The notes below the pieces were generated by a model, which worked only from the letters and a program-made list of their open reading frames with translations, made no database searches and was not told the DNA's origin. Below, in pieces: positions 15,684 to 22,267 of a DNA stretch of 42,035 nucleotides (the stretch's first letter is position 1; each line of letters starts with the position of its first letter). Location: the NCBI GenBank assembly GCA_029860075.1, contig JAOUBX010000041.1, positions 1 through 42,035 of the forward strand, given 5' to 3'. The position numbers and the translations under genes are program-made. The stretch is from Deltaproteobacteria bacterium (GTDB lineage Bacteria; Desulfobacterota; JADFVX01).

Positions 15684-15713
15684 ATCCGCAGATTACGCAG
15701 ATGGGCGCAGATA
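15684..15713 (-). repeat. ATCTGCG repeat, right arm of the GxxExxY cassette
   Basis: The perfect 30-bp reverse complement of 15200-15229, immediately upstream of the GxxExxY start. A further direct copy, TTAATCTGCGTAAATCTGCG to GCGGAT, runs from 15742 to 15773 and touches the hsdM stop codon. A shorter copy at 15251-15281 codes for the end of the GxxExxY protein. Confidence 0.9.
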
Positions 15714-15772
15714 AAAGACAAAAAGAAATCACTTTATAGTTTTAATCTGCGTAAATCTGCGTAATCTGCGGA

Positions 15773-17329
15773 TCATCTTTCAATCCCCTTGAGCATCTCC
15801 GCCATTTTGCCCCTCACATCAAGCAACTCCTTCTCAAGGTCATCTATCTCCCTCTGCACGGCGTCAATATCAATCTCTTCCTCTTCCTCAAAGGTATCCA
15901 CATATCTCGGGATATTGAGATTGAAATCATTCTCCTTAATTTCATCGAAGCTTGCCACATAGGCGTATTTATCCACTTCCTTACGCGCCTTACAGGTGGA
16001 AACAATCTTCTCCATATGCGCATGGAGAAGCGTATTCCGGTTCTTCCCGCTCTGAAACTCGCTGCTGGCGTCAATAAAGACAACATCCTTTCGCCCTTCA
16101 TTGACGCCCCCTTTTTCCCGCGAACGGTCAAAAACAAGAATGGCAACAGGAATGGACGTTGAAGGAAAAAGATTGGCAGGCAGTCCCACAACGGCATGGA
16201 GCATATTTTCCTCAATCAGTTTTTGGCGAATGCGCCCTTCACCCCCGCCTCGAAAAAGCACACCGTGAGGCACGACGACGGCCACGCGGCCCTCCTTGGC
16301 AAGGGCCCGCTCCACCATATTGAGAATAAAGGCCCAGTCGCCCTTGCTCTTTGGCGGCACACCCCGCATAAAACGCTTGTAGGGATCTTTGTCGGCATTC
16401 TCAGCGCCCCACTTGTCCAGCGAAAAAGGCGGATTGGCGACAACGACATTGAATTTCATGAGCCTGTCATTTTCCACCAGCATGGGACTGTTGAGCGTAT
16501 CGCACCACTCGATACGGGCACCGTCCATGCCGTGAAGAAACATATTCATCCTTGCCAGCGCCCAGGTAGCACCGTTCACCTCTTCACCGAAAAGGGCAAA
16601 GTCCTTTCCCATCACTTCACGGCCCGCCTCGATAAGCAGACCGCCCGAACCGCAGGAAGGATCACAAATGCGGTCGCCCGCCTTCGGTTCAGCCAGTTTT
16701 GCCAGCAGTTCGGAAACCTTGTAGGGCGTATAGAATTCACCCGCCTTTTTTCCTGCGTCACTGCCGAAACGCTCTATCAGATAAATATAGGTATTGCCGA
16801 TCACATCTTCACTGACCCGGCTGGGACGCATATCGAGCTTTGCACTGGCAAAATCTTCAAGCAGGTTTTTAAGCCGCCTGTTGCGGTCCCCCGGTTTGCC
16901 AAGGTTGGCTTCACTGTTAAAGTCGATATTTCTAAAGACGCCTTCCAGCTTGGCCTTGTTGGCTTCCTCGATATGGTCCAGCACAATGTTGATAAGCTCA
17001 CCGGCATTGGGCCTTTCCCGCCGTTCATGAAGGCTGTAATAATCGGCAAGAAAAGTGTCCAGCACTTGATCGGTATCTTCATCTTTAAGTTCGACAACAG
17101 GCAGGGTAAAGCGCTCACGTTCCAGCTTACGGCGAATACGAACCTCATCATCGCCGTATTGTTTTTTGTATGTTTCGTAATGGTCCTTCCAGACATCGGA
17201 AATGTATTTAAGAAAGAGCATGACAAGGATATAGTCCTTGTACTGTGCCGGATCGACAACGCCCCGGAAGGTATCACATGCCGCCCATGCTGTATCGTTA
17301 ATCTCTTTCTGTGAAATCTTGCCTGTCAT
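15773..17329 (-). CDS. hsdM: Type I DNA adenine methyltransferase subunit
   Basis: A 518-residue N6-adenine methyltransferase. The ATG at 17329 is preferred over a TTG at 17332 because of the GGAGAG spacing. It has the N-terminal HsdM helical domain, the SAM-binding motif I DPSCGSGG (about 225-232), and the catalytic NPPF (about 297-300). A C-terminal coiled coil (EEEEEIDIDAVQREIDDL) would contact HsdS. All key motifs are present, so methylation should work. The stop codon sits at the edge of an ATCTGCG repeat, and the next gene downstream is the inserted GxxExxY gene rather than hsdS. Confidence 0.97.
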   Translation of the reverse strand: MTGKISQKEINDTAWAACDTFRGVVDPAQYKDYILVMLFLKYISDVWKDHYETYKKQYGDDEVRIRRKLERERFTLPVVELKDEDTDQVLDTFLADYYSLHERRERPNAGELINIVLDHIEEANKAKLEGVFRNIDFNSEANLGKPGDRNRRLKNLLEDFASAKLDMRPSRVSEDVIGNTYIYLIERFGSDAGKKAGEFYTPYKVSELLAKLAEPKAGDRICDPSCGSGGLLIEAGREVMGKDFALFGEEVNGATWALARMNMFLHGMDGARIEWCDTLNSPMLVENDRLMKFNVVVANPPFSLDKWGAENADKDPYKRFMRGVPPKSKGDWAFILNMVERALAKEGRVAVVVPHGVLFRGGGEGRIRQKLIEENMLHAVVGLPANLFPSTSIPVAILVFDRSREKGGVNEGRKDVVFIDASSEFQSGKNRNTLLHAHMEKIVSTCKARKEVDKYAYVASFDEIKENDFNLNIPRYVDTFEEEEEIDIDAVQREIDDLEKELLDVRGKMAEMLKGIER

Positions 17330-17332
17330 CAA

Positions 17333-17494
17333 ATCTCTCCATAAACCACATTATTTTGTAACCATTCAGAATCAATATGTGACTGTTCAGATTACCGCTA
17401 TTTTGTTCGATTACATGAAAAAAACGCACAGGTTACTGCTGTAAATGAGCATTTTTGACGCAGTTATCGGGCAAAAGAGTGGTGAGATGAACAG
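17333..17494. other. Spacer between the single-TRD gene and hsdM
   Basis: No gene is seen. The stretch has several related short words (AACCATTCAG, GACTGTTCAG, GAACAGTTAC) in both orientations, which could be remnants of insertion-sequence ends. No transposase is left. Confidence 0.35.
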
Positions 17495-18391
17495 TTACTT
17501 TTCTTTTTCCATCATATGTTGGCACCAGCCGCAAAAACCACCCTTTTCATAGGCCTGAAACATTTCAATCCATGGGATGTGAGCGCCGCATCTGCCGCAT
17601 TCTTCAGTATAATATTGATGCCATATATATTGGTTAAAATCATCTTTCTGATTTTCTGTCAGGTAATCATAACCGCTTTGGGCAATAAGTTCCACAATTT
17701 CCAGAAGTTCATCTTCCAGTTCACCTGATTTGATTAATTCATCGATAAATAGATAAAAGTCATTATCGGAAATACGCCATTCAATATGAGCCGCATCAAG
17801 TTTACCGTCATGGGAATAATCGTCTCTTGCCAAAGATAGACAGCTTGTATCAATAAGCAGTTTACGTTTTTCAAGGAGCCTTGTCTGCAATTCAATCTCT
17901 TTGTTCATGAGTTCGGCCATGTGGGTAATTTTCTTCTGTATTTCCAGTGGCGGCAGGTCGATTTCCATACTTTCCAGTATCTTTTTTGGCACCAGCGCAA
18001 CCGTTTGCGCCTGCGCCTTGCCTTTAAGCTTTTTTTGAGTTTGGGGGTGATTAAGGAACCAGGCAAGGTACTGCGTCAGCGTCCCATACACATTGGGTCT
18101 TATAATATAAAAAACACCGGAGGCTATAAGCTTGTCCTTTTTGCCTTTTACAATAGCGGCAAAGTTATTTTCACCCCGCGACATAAAGAGTACATCCCCC
18201 GCCCTTACCCGGTAGTTCATCGGTTCCCTGTCAATTGAAATTGATAAAAGATCACTGCTGTCCAGTTCTCTTCTCTCATCAAAATCCCTCGACTGAATAA
18301 TCTCATATTCACCGTCAATATGAGGTCTGATTTTTCCGCGGGGCTGATAGCCGATCTGAATTTGGGCAATCTCTTTTAACTGTACTTTCAT
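17495..18391 (-). CDS. Single-TRD HsdS-like protein fused to a C-terminal Cys4 domain
   Basis: A 298-residue protein. Residues 1 to about 190 form one target-recognition half (KLKGKAQAQTVALVPKKIL, then LPPLEIQKKI) followed by a spacer helix (MNKEIELQTRLLEKRKLLI). There is no second TRD. Instead comes an acidic helical stretch (SGELEDELLEIVELIAQSGY) and a putative zinc ribbon with C265xxC268 and C287xxC290. Half-size S proteins can dimerise to rebuild a full specificity unit; the Cys4 tail is unusual for that role. The ATG has an AGGA site. It is 162 bases upstream of hsdM on the same strand and may be an alternative specificity subunit, or a regulator that binds methylation sites. Confidence 0.75.
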   Translation of the reverse strand: MKVQLKEIAQIQIGYQPRGKIRPHIDGEYEIIQSRDFDERRELDSSDLLSISIDREPMNYRVRAGDVLFMSRGENNFAAIVKGKKDKLIASGVFYIIRPNVYGTLTQYLAWFLNHPQTQKKLKGKAQAQTVALVPKKILESMEIDLPPLEIQKKITHMAELMNKEIELQTRLLEKRKLLIDTSCLSLARDDYSHDGKLDAAHIEWRISDNDFYLFIDELIKSGELEDELLEIVELIAQSGYDYLTENQKDDFNQYIWHQYYTEECGRCGAHIPWIEMFQAYEKGGFCGWCQHMMEKEK

Positions 18392-18410
18392 CTTTTTCCT
18401 GTCAAGAAAT

Positions 18411-18444
18411 AAAAAAGCGGGACCGCATTTGAACGGTCCCGCTT
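18411..18444 (-). terminator. Intrinsic terminator after the 103-aa gene
   Basis: An 11-bp stem AAGCGGGACCG/CGGTCCCGCTT (18415-18425 with 18434-18444) is followed on the minus strand by a T-run (A-run 18411-18416 on the plus strand). It separates the 103-residue gene from the single-TRD gene downstream. Confidence 0.85.
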
Positions 18445-18448
18445 ACTT

Positions 18449-18760
18449 TTACTGTTTTGTGGAAGGTGTTATTTTGTAAACGTATATAAAGCGCGCAGAT
18501 TCATCACCACCGCCTGCGCCACCCCGGCAACCTGATTCAAGGAAAATATTCTCCATTTTACGGGCAATATCGACGTTGCCGCAGTCTCTTTCTATCCAGG
18601 CTCCTTTCTGCTCATCAACATTATGATCATTAAAAAGCCTTTCTCCCGGATCAGCAGCGATACCGCAATACCAATCGAAATTGCGACCGCCGTTTTGCGC
18701 CATAAACTGCTTGATTTCCACAATAATCAGTTGCTTTTCTGCGTAGGTCTTAAAAGCCAT
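18449..18760 (-). CDS. Uncharacterised 103-aa protein, possibly GIY-YIG-like
   Basis: A small protein with a good AGGAG site 6 bases before its ATG and its own terminator. It begins with an amphipathic helix (KTYAEKQLIIVEIKQFM) and then has NFDWYCGIAADPGERLFNDH, which recalls the second strand and arginine helix of GIY-YIG nucleases (a Tyr-x-Gly-Ile core, then Arg and His). A later ARKMENIF could supply the metal-binding glutamate. A glycine-rich GGAGGGDES precedes the C-terminal strand RFIYVYKI. The first GIY tyrosine is not visible, so the fold assignment is tentative. The gene stands at the edge of the restriction island, transcribed toward it. Expression as a single-gene unit is likely. 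Confidence 0.6.
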   Translation of the reverse strand: MAFKTYAEKQLIIVEIKQFMAQNGGRNFDWYCGIAADPGERLFNDHNVDEQKGAWIERDCGNVDIARKMENIFLESGCRGGAGGGDESARFIYVYKITPSTKQ

Positions 18761-18841
18761 GCCTTTCTCCTTTCATTTTTTATACATTGAAATTAGCAAC
18801 CTGTTAAAAAAAGGACCTCCTTTCCGCCGGCCCGTCCCAGG

Positions 18842-18870
18842 TTGACAGGAGAAAAAAATAAAGTTAAGAT
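18842..18870 (+). promoter_or_regulatory. Sigma-70-type promoter of a candidate small RNA
   Basis: A perfect TTGACA (18842-18847) is followed after 17 bases by TAAGAT (18865-18870). Transcription would start near 18877, about 70 bases before a strong terminator. Confidence 0.6.
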
Positions 18871-18876
18871 TTCCTC

Positions 18877-18948
18877 ATGAGTAATGTTTGTTCCCGTCAA
18901 CCCGGCTGGAACAGACAAGCCCTGTGTTGGCGCACAGGGCTTTTTTTT
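18877..18948 (+). ncRNA. Candidate small RNA of about 70 nt
   Basis: The predicted transcript begins downstream of a strong promoter and ends at an intrinsic terminator, AAGCCCTGTG/CACAGGGCTT (18917-18926 and 18933-18942) with eight T bases to 18948. Within it, TGTTCC and GGAACA can form a first hairpin around a C-rich loop (CGTCAACCCGGCT). No start codon with a ribosome site gives a sensible peptide. I do not recognise a known RNA family. It could also be an attenuated leader, but the next gene starts over 360 bases later. Confidence 0.45.
18917..18948 (+). terminator. Intrinsic terminator of the candidate small RNA
   Basis: A perfect 10-bp stem, AAGCCCTGTG with CACAGGGCTT, a 6-base loop TTGGCG, and a run of eight T bases. 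It points only along the plus strand. Confidence 0.85.
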
Positions 18949-18968
18949 GCCTATTCGCTATGCCGTGC

Positions 18969-18994
18969 ATATTTGTATATATGGCAACAAATAT
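18969..18994. promoter_or_regulatory. Inverted repeat ATATTTGT-N10-ACAAATAT
   Basis: A perfect 8-bp inverted repeat with a 10-base centre, the size of a dimer-binding operator. A related repeat with the same ATTTGT half-site lies at 19161-19186, both upstream of the secreted TSP3-repeat protein gene. Confidence 0.35.
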
Positions 18995-19160
18995 AGTTGT
19001 CCCCACAAGCCCTGTCAAGATCTATTTTTCTACATATTTACCCTACTTCATTACAATTTATCTTGACTGTTTTGAAGGGATGTGCCCATTGATCCCCATG
19101 CAGCTATAAATGGTCCTCCATATCCACCGATTAAAGTCAAAAAGACAAGACAGGGTACAC

Positions 19161-19186
19161 ATTTGTCAATATATATCGTGACAAAT
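19161..19186. promoter_or_regulatory. Inverted repeat ATTTGTCA-N10-TGACAAAT
   Basis: A perfect 8-bp inverted repeat around an A/T-rich centre, about 125 bases before the start of the secreted protein gene. It is a plausible operator, but no regulator gene is in the window. Confidence 0.4.
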
Positions 19187-19312
19187 AGCCACCAATATGA
19201 TACAACTAGCTCTAAATCAAACATTTTTAAGGAGTAAAATGATGAAAATTTAAAAGGTATGCGTTCATGGTATTCAGGGTAATGTCACATTAACAGTAAT
19301 TTGGAGAGAAAA

Positions 19313-21244
19313 ATGAAAACAATTAAAACATTTCTATTTGCGCTATTCTGCCTGAGTCTTTCTTATCAGTCACTCTATGCATCTGCATTAGAGCCCCTTG
19401 GAGATGAATTTCAAGTCAATACTTATAATGTAAGGCAACAGAATACGCCTGTTCTTTCTTTCGGCAAGGATGGTTCTTTTACCATAGTATGGACAAGCTG
19501 GATGTATGAAGTTCCCTGGTGGGGTCGTGGTATTTTCTCCCGGCGATTCAATGGCGAAGGCATTCCATTAGACGTTAATGAACTTCAGGTTAATACACGA
19601 ACATACGGTTCTCAATATGGCCCATCGATAGTAACAGCGCCCGATGGCACTTCCATTATTTCATGGTGTACCTGGGATGGTGACGTATCAGCGCAAATTC
19701 TTGATATAAAGGGAGACCCCACAGGACCGGAATTAACCGTTTCTCCAAATGGTAATTCATGTGATGCTACATCAGCTGCCATTCTTAATGATGGCTCTTA
19801 TGTCGTTGTCTGGGAAAGTATTAATTACAGTGAAAGCGGTCTGGACATTTTTCTGCAACGATTTGATAGCGAAGGCTTGCCTCTCGGATCGGAAATGCAG
19901 GTAAACACCTATACGTGGCATCATCAATCAAGCCCCGTTATTGACCAGGAACCGGACGGTTCATTCTATGTAAGCTGGACCTCTCGATATAGCAGCTACA
20001 GATATGCTCAAAAGTTTGACGCCAATGCGCTGCCTGTTGGTGATGAGTTCTACGCCCCTTCTATGAGCCATCTTTTTCCCAATGTACATTTAGCGCCTGA
20101 CGGATCAAAACTTTTAATCACTTATAAAGACGATGGTTCAGGTCTTGGCGTATTTGGGCAAATGCATGATGCTGATAACACACCGAGTGGACCCGAATTT
20201 CAAATTAATATGACAACTGAAGATCATCAGGCAAACGCTAAAGTTGCTTTTTCACCTGATGGCAAGGTGGTTATTACCTGGGTAAGCTGGGGCTATCTTA
20301 ACGGCGTGGAAAGAGACAGTGAAATTTTTGCCAGAATGTATCAGCTCACCCATGATAAGGATTCAGACGGCGACGGTGTCATGGATTCTGTCGATAACTG
20401 CCCCCTTACCCCGAACACCGATCAGGCCGACATGGATGCCGACGGCATTGGTGATGTCTGTGACGATTCGGACGGTGACGGCGTATTCGACGCAGTCGAT
20501 AACTGCCCTGTTACCCCCAATACCGATCAGGCCGATATGGACGCCGACGGCATTGGCGATGTCTGTGACGACTCCGATGGTGACGGGATTTTCGATGCCT
20601 ACGACAACTGCCCTCTTACCCCTAATACCGATCAGGGCGACATGGACGCCGACGGCATTGGCGATGTCTGTGACGACTCCGATGGTGACGGGATTTTTGA
20701 CGCCTACGACAATTGCCCTTTTACCCCCAACGCCGACCAGGGCGATATGGATGCCGACGGCATTGGCGATGTCTGTGACGACTCCGATGGTGACGGGGTT
20801 TTTGACGCCTACGACAACTGCCCTCTTACCCCCAACACCGATCAGGCCGACAGGGACGCCGACGGCATTGGCGATGTCTGTGACGACTCCGATGGTGACG
20901 GGATTTTCGATGCCTACGACAATTGCCCCGACGAGGACGCAACCGGTTTCGACATAGATAACGACGGGTGCATTGACTCAGCGAGTGGTTTGATCGAATT
21001 GCTTGACACGCTTGTAAATGAGGGTGTTATAGACGCTGTACTTAGAAACAGCTTAATTGGAAAAGTTGAAAATGCTGAAAAATCGCTTGATAAAGATAAT
21101 ATCAATGCGGCCATAAATCAACTTAATGCCTTCATAAATGAAATCAATGCTCAACGGGGAAACAAGATTTCTGATGCGGCCGCTGACGAAGTCATTGCCT
21201 ATGCCAATAGCGTGATTGAATATATGAATAGTTTGTTGCTTTAA
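19313..21244 (+). CDS. Secreted beta-propeller-like protein with thrombospondin type 3 calcium-binding repeats
   Basis: A 643-residue protein from the ATG at 19313, which has GGAG 6 bases upstream; an in-frame TTG at 19301 would spoil the signal peptide. A signal peptide ends near LYA/SALEP. Residues of about 30-340 hold repeated units of the form FQVNTY...DGSFTIVWTS...RFD.EG.PLG, a beta-propeller-like pattern common in extracellular bacterial proteins. Then come five full 35-residue TSP3 repeats (SDGDGxFDxxDNCP.TPN.DQ.D.DADGIGDVCDD) and a partial sixth, dense in calcium-coordinating Asp. A C-terminal helical region (VENAEKSLDKDNINAAINQL) resembles FIVAR-like spacers. The protein is probably exported and stiffened by calcium; adhesion or surface-layer roles are guesses. 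Confidence 0.85.
   Translation: MKTIKTFLFALFCLSLSYQSLYASALEPLGDEFQVNTYNVRQQNTPVLSFGKDGSFTIVWTSWMYEVPWWGRGIFSRRFNGEGIPLDVNELQVNTRTYGSQYGPSIVTAPDGTSIISWCTWDGDVSAQILDIKGDPTGPELTVSPNGNSCDATSAAILNDGSYVVVWESINYSESGLDIFLQRFDSEGLPLGSEMQVNTYTWHHQSSPVIDQEPDGSFYVSWTSRYSSYRYAQKFDANALPVGDEFYAPSMSHLFPNVHLAPDGSKLLITYKDDGSGLGVFGQMHDADNTPSGPEFQINMTTEDHQANAKVAFSPDGKVVITWVSWGYLNGVERDSEIFARMYQLTHDKDSDGDGVMDSVDNCPLTPNTDQADMDADGIGDVCDDSDGDGVFDAVDNCPVTPNTDQADMDADGIGDVCDDSDGDGIFDAYDNCPLTPNTDQGDMDADGIGDVCDDSDGDGIFDAYDNCPFTPNADQGDMDADGIGDVCDDSDGDGVFDAYDNCPLTPNTDQADRDADGIGDVCDDSDGDGIFDAYDNCPDEDATGFDIDNDGCIDSASGLIELLDTLVNEGVIDAVLRNSLIGKVENAEKSLDKDNINAAINQLNAFINEINAQRGNKISDAAADEVIAYANSVIEYMNSLLL
20363..20929 (+). repeat. 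Tandem 105-bp coding repeat (five full copies plus a partial one)
   Basis: Unit boundaries fall at 20363, 20468, 20573, 20678, 20783 and 20888, exactly 105 bases apart, each encoding one TSP3 repeat. Units 3 to 5 are almost identical at the DNA level, including synonymous positions, which suggests recent expansion or gene conversion. The array can be expected to vary in length between strains. Confidence 0.92.
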
Positions 21245-21278
21245 AGAAGCAATTAACCGGATCAGGCTCTTGCAAATG

Positions 21279-21307
21279 AGAGGGGACAGTATTTTACTGT
21301 CCCCTCT
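21279..21307. terminator. Hairpin between the convergent TSP3 and xerD genes
   Basis: A perfect 12-bp stem AGAGGGGACAGT/ACTGTCCCCTCT with loop ATTTT lies between convergent genes and is followed by A/T-rich DNA. It likely ends transcripts from both sides, though the U-tract is interrupted. Confidence 0.65.
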
Positions 21308-21380
21308 ATTAATTTAATTTTACCGTCCAATACTGAAAACAGGAGTTAAAGAAGCGGTTTAAACGATTGAACGATTTTCC

Positions 21381-22265
21381 CTAAGCCCTTGGATGATAAT
21401 CCTTATAGATCTTTTTGAGACGTTCCGAATTAATGTGTGTATAAATCTGGGTGGTGGAAATATCGGCATGGCCGAGCATGGTCTGAACGGAACGAAGGTC
21501 TGCGCCCCCTTCCAGAAGGTGTGTTGCAAAGGAGTGCCTTAATTTGTGAGGTGAAATATTTTTGTAAATACCTGCCTTGAAAGCATTTTTTTTTATAATT
21601 TTCCAGAAACCCTGCCTCGTCATTTTATCGCCTCTTGCAGTAATGAAAAGATATTCACTCTCCCTCCCCTTGAGAATTTTTACCCTGCCATGAGTAATAT
21701 AGGATTTGACCCATTCCATGGCAACTTCACCCATGGGAACGACCCTCTCTTTAGAACCTTTTCCCATGACAACGAGAAAGCCGACTTCGAGATTTAGCCG
21801 GTTGATGGTCACCGTAACAAGTTCGGAAACTCTCAGCCCCGTCGCATAGAGAAGTTCGATCATAGCCCTGTCTCTTATGCCGAGAGCTTCATTCACGTCG
21901 GGAGCTTTTAAAAGGCTTTCCACTTCAGAGGGGCTTAAGATATCGGGCAGGCGTCTAAAAGAACGGGGGAGGTCGATATTTTCCGTGGGCAGTTGTTCAA
22001 TATAGCTTTCATTTTTCAAAAAGCGGTAAAGCATCCTTACGGCTACCATGTTTCTCGCCGTCGACCGGCTGCCAAGTCCACTCTTGCCGAGGTGCGTCAT
22101 GAAAGCAAGAACGTCCTCTCTCCCGGCATTGATAATCTCCCGCTTTCGGTCCTTTAAAAAATTCTCAAAGCGGATGAGATCGCGATTGTAAGCGTCAACC
22201 GTATTTTTTGAAAGACCCTTTTCAACGACAATATAGTCTATGAAATCGCCAAGAACGTCCCGCAA
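21381..22265 (-). CDS. xerD: Tyrosine recombinase XerD-like
   Basis: A 294-residue site-specific recombinase. The N-terminal SAM-like domain (IDYIVVEKGLSKNTVDAYNR) is followed by the catalytic domain with ATGLRVSEL (Arg near 143), HKLRHSFATH (His and Arg near 237-240), LGHAD (His near 263) and the nucleophile in IYTH (Tyr near 272). It would act with XerC at dif to resolve chromosome dimers; no dif site was recognised here. The start is TTG at 22265. Its ribosome site GAGGAGGGA is formed by the last codons of glnD, and the glnD stop is 2 bases before the TTG, so translation is coupled. Confidence 0.9.
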   Translation of the reverse strand: MRDVLGDFIDYIVVEKGLSKNTVDAYNRDLIRFENFLKDRKREIINAGREDVLAFMTHLGKSGLGSRSTARNMVAVRMLYRFLKNESYIEQLPTENIDLPRSFRRLPDILSPSEVESLLKAPDVNEALGIRDRAMIELLYATGLRVSELVTVTINRLNLEVGFLVVMGKGSKERVVPMGEVAMEWVKSYITHGRVKILKGRESEYLFITARGDKMTRQGFWKIIKKNAFKAGIYKNISPHKLRHSFATHLLEGGADLRSVQTMLGHADISTTQIYTHINSERLKKIYKDYHPRA

Positions 22266-22267
22266 GG

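Larger units (their letters stand above)
18761..19312. other. Intergenic region with candidate sRNA and two inverted repeats
   Basis: It contains a good plus-strand promoter-terminator pair (18842-18948), two ATTTGT-type inverted repeats (18969-18994 and 19161-19186), and a tiny frame with an AGGAG site encoding only MMKI (19239-19253). No longer coding frame is convincing. Confidence 0.55.

Noticed and set aside
15200-15773. Short ATCTGCG repeats as a CRISPR or tandem array
   Set aside because: Copies occur in both orientations around one gene and lack regular spacers; they are terminal repeats of a cassette.
16196-17314. Plus-strand 372-codon open frame
   Set aside because: It is antisense to hsdM, including the SAM-binding and NPPF motifs.
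20363-20929. Regular repeats that could be taken for a CRISPR array
   Set aside because: The spacing is exactly 105 bp with no unique spacers, and every unit encodes a TSP3 calcium-binding repeat in frame.
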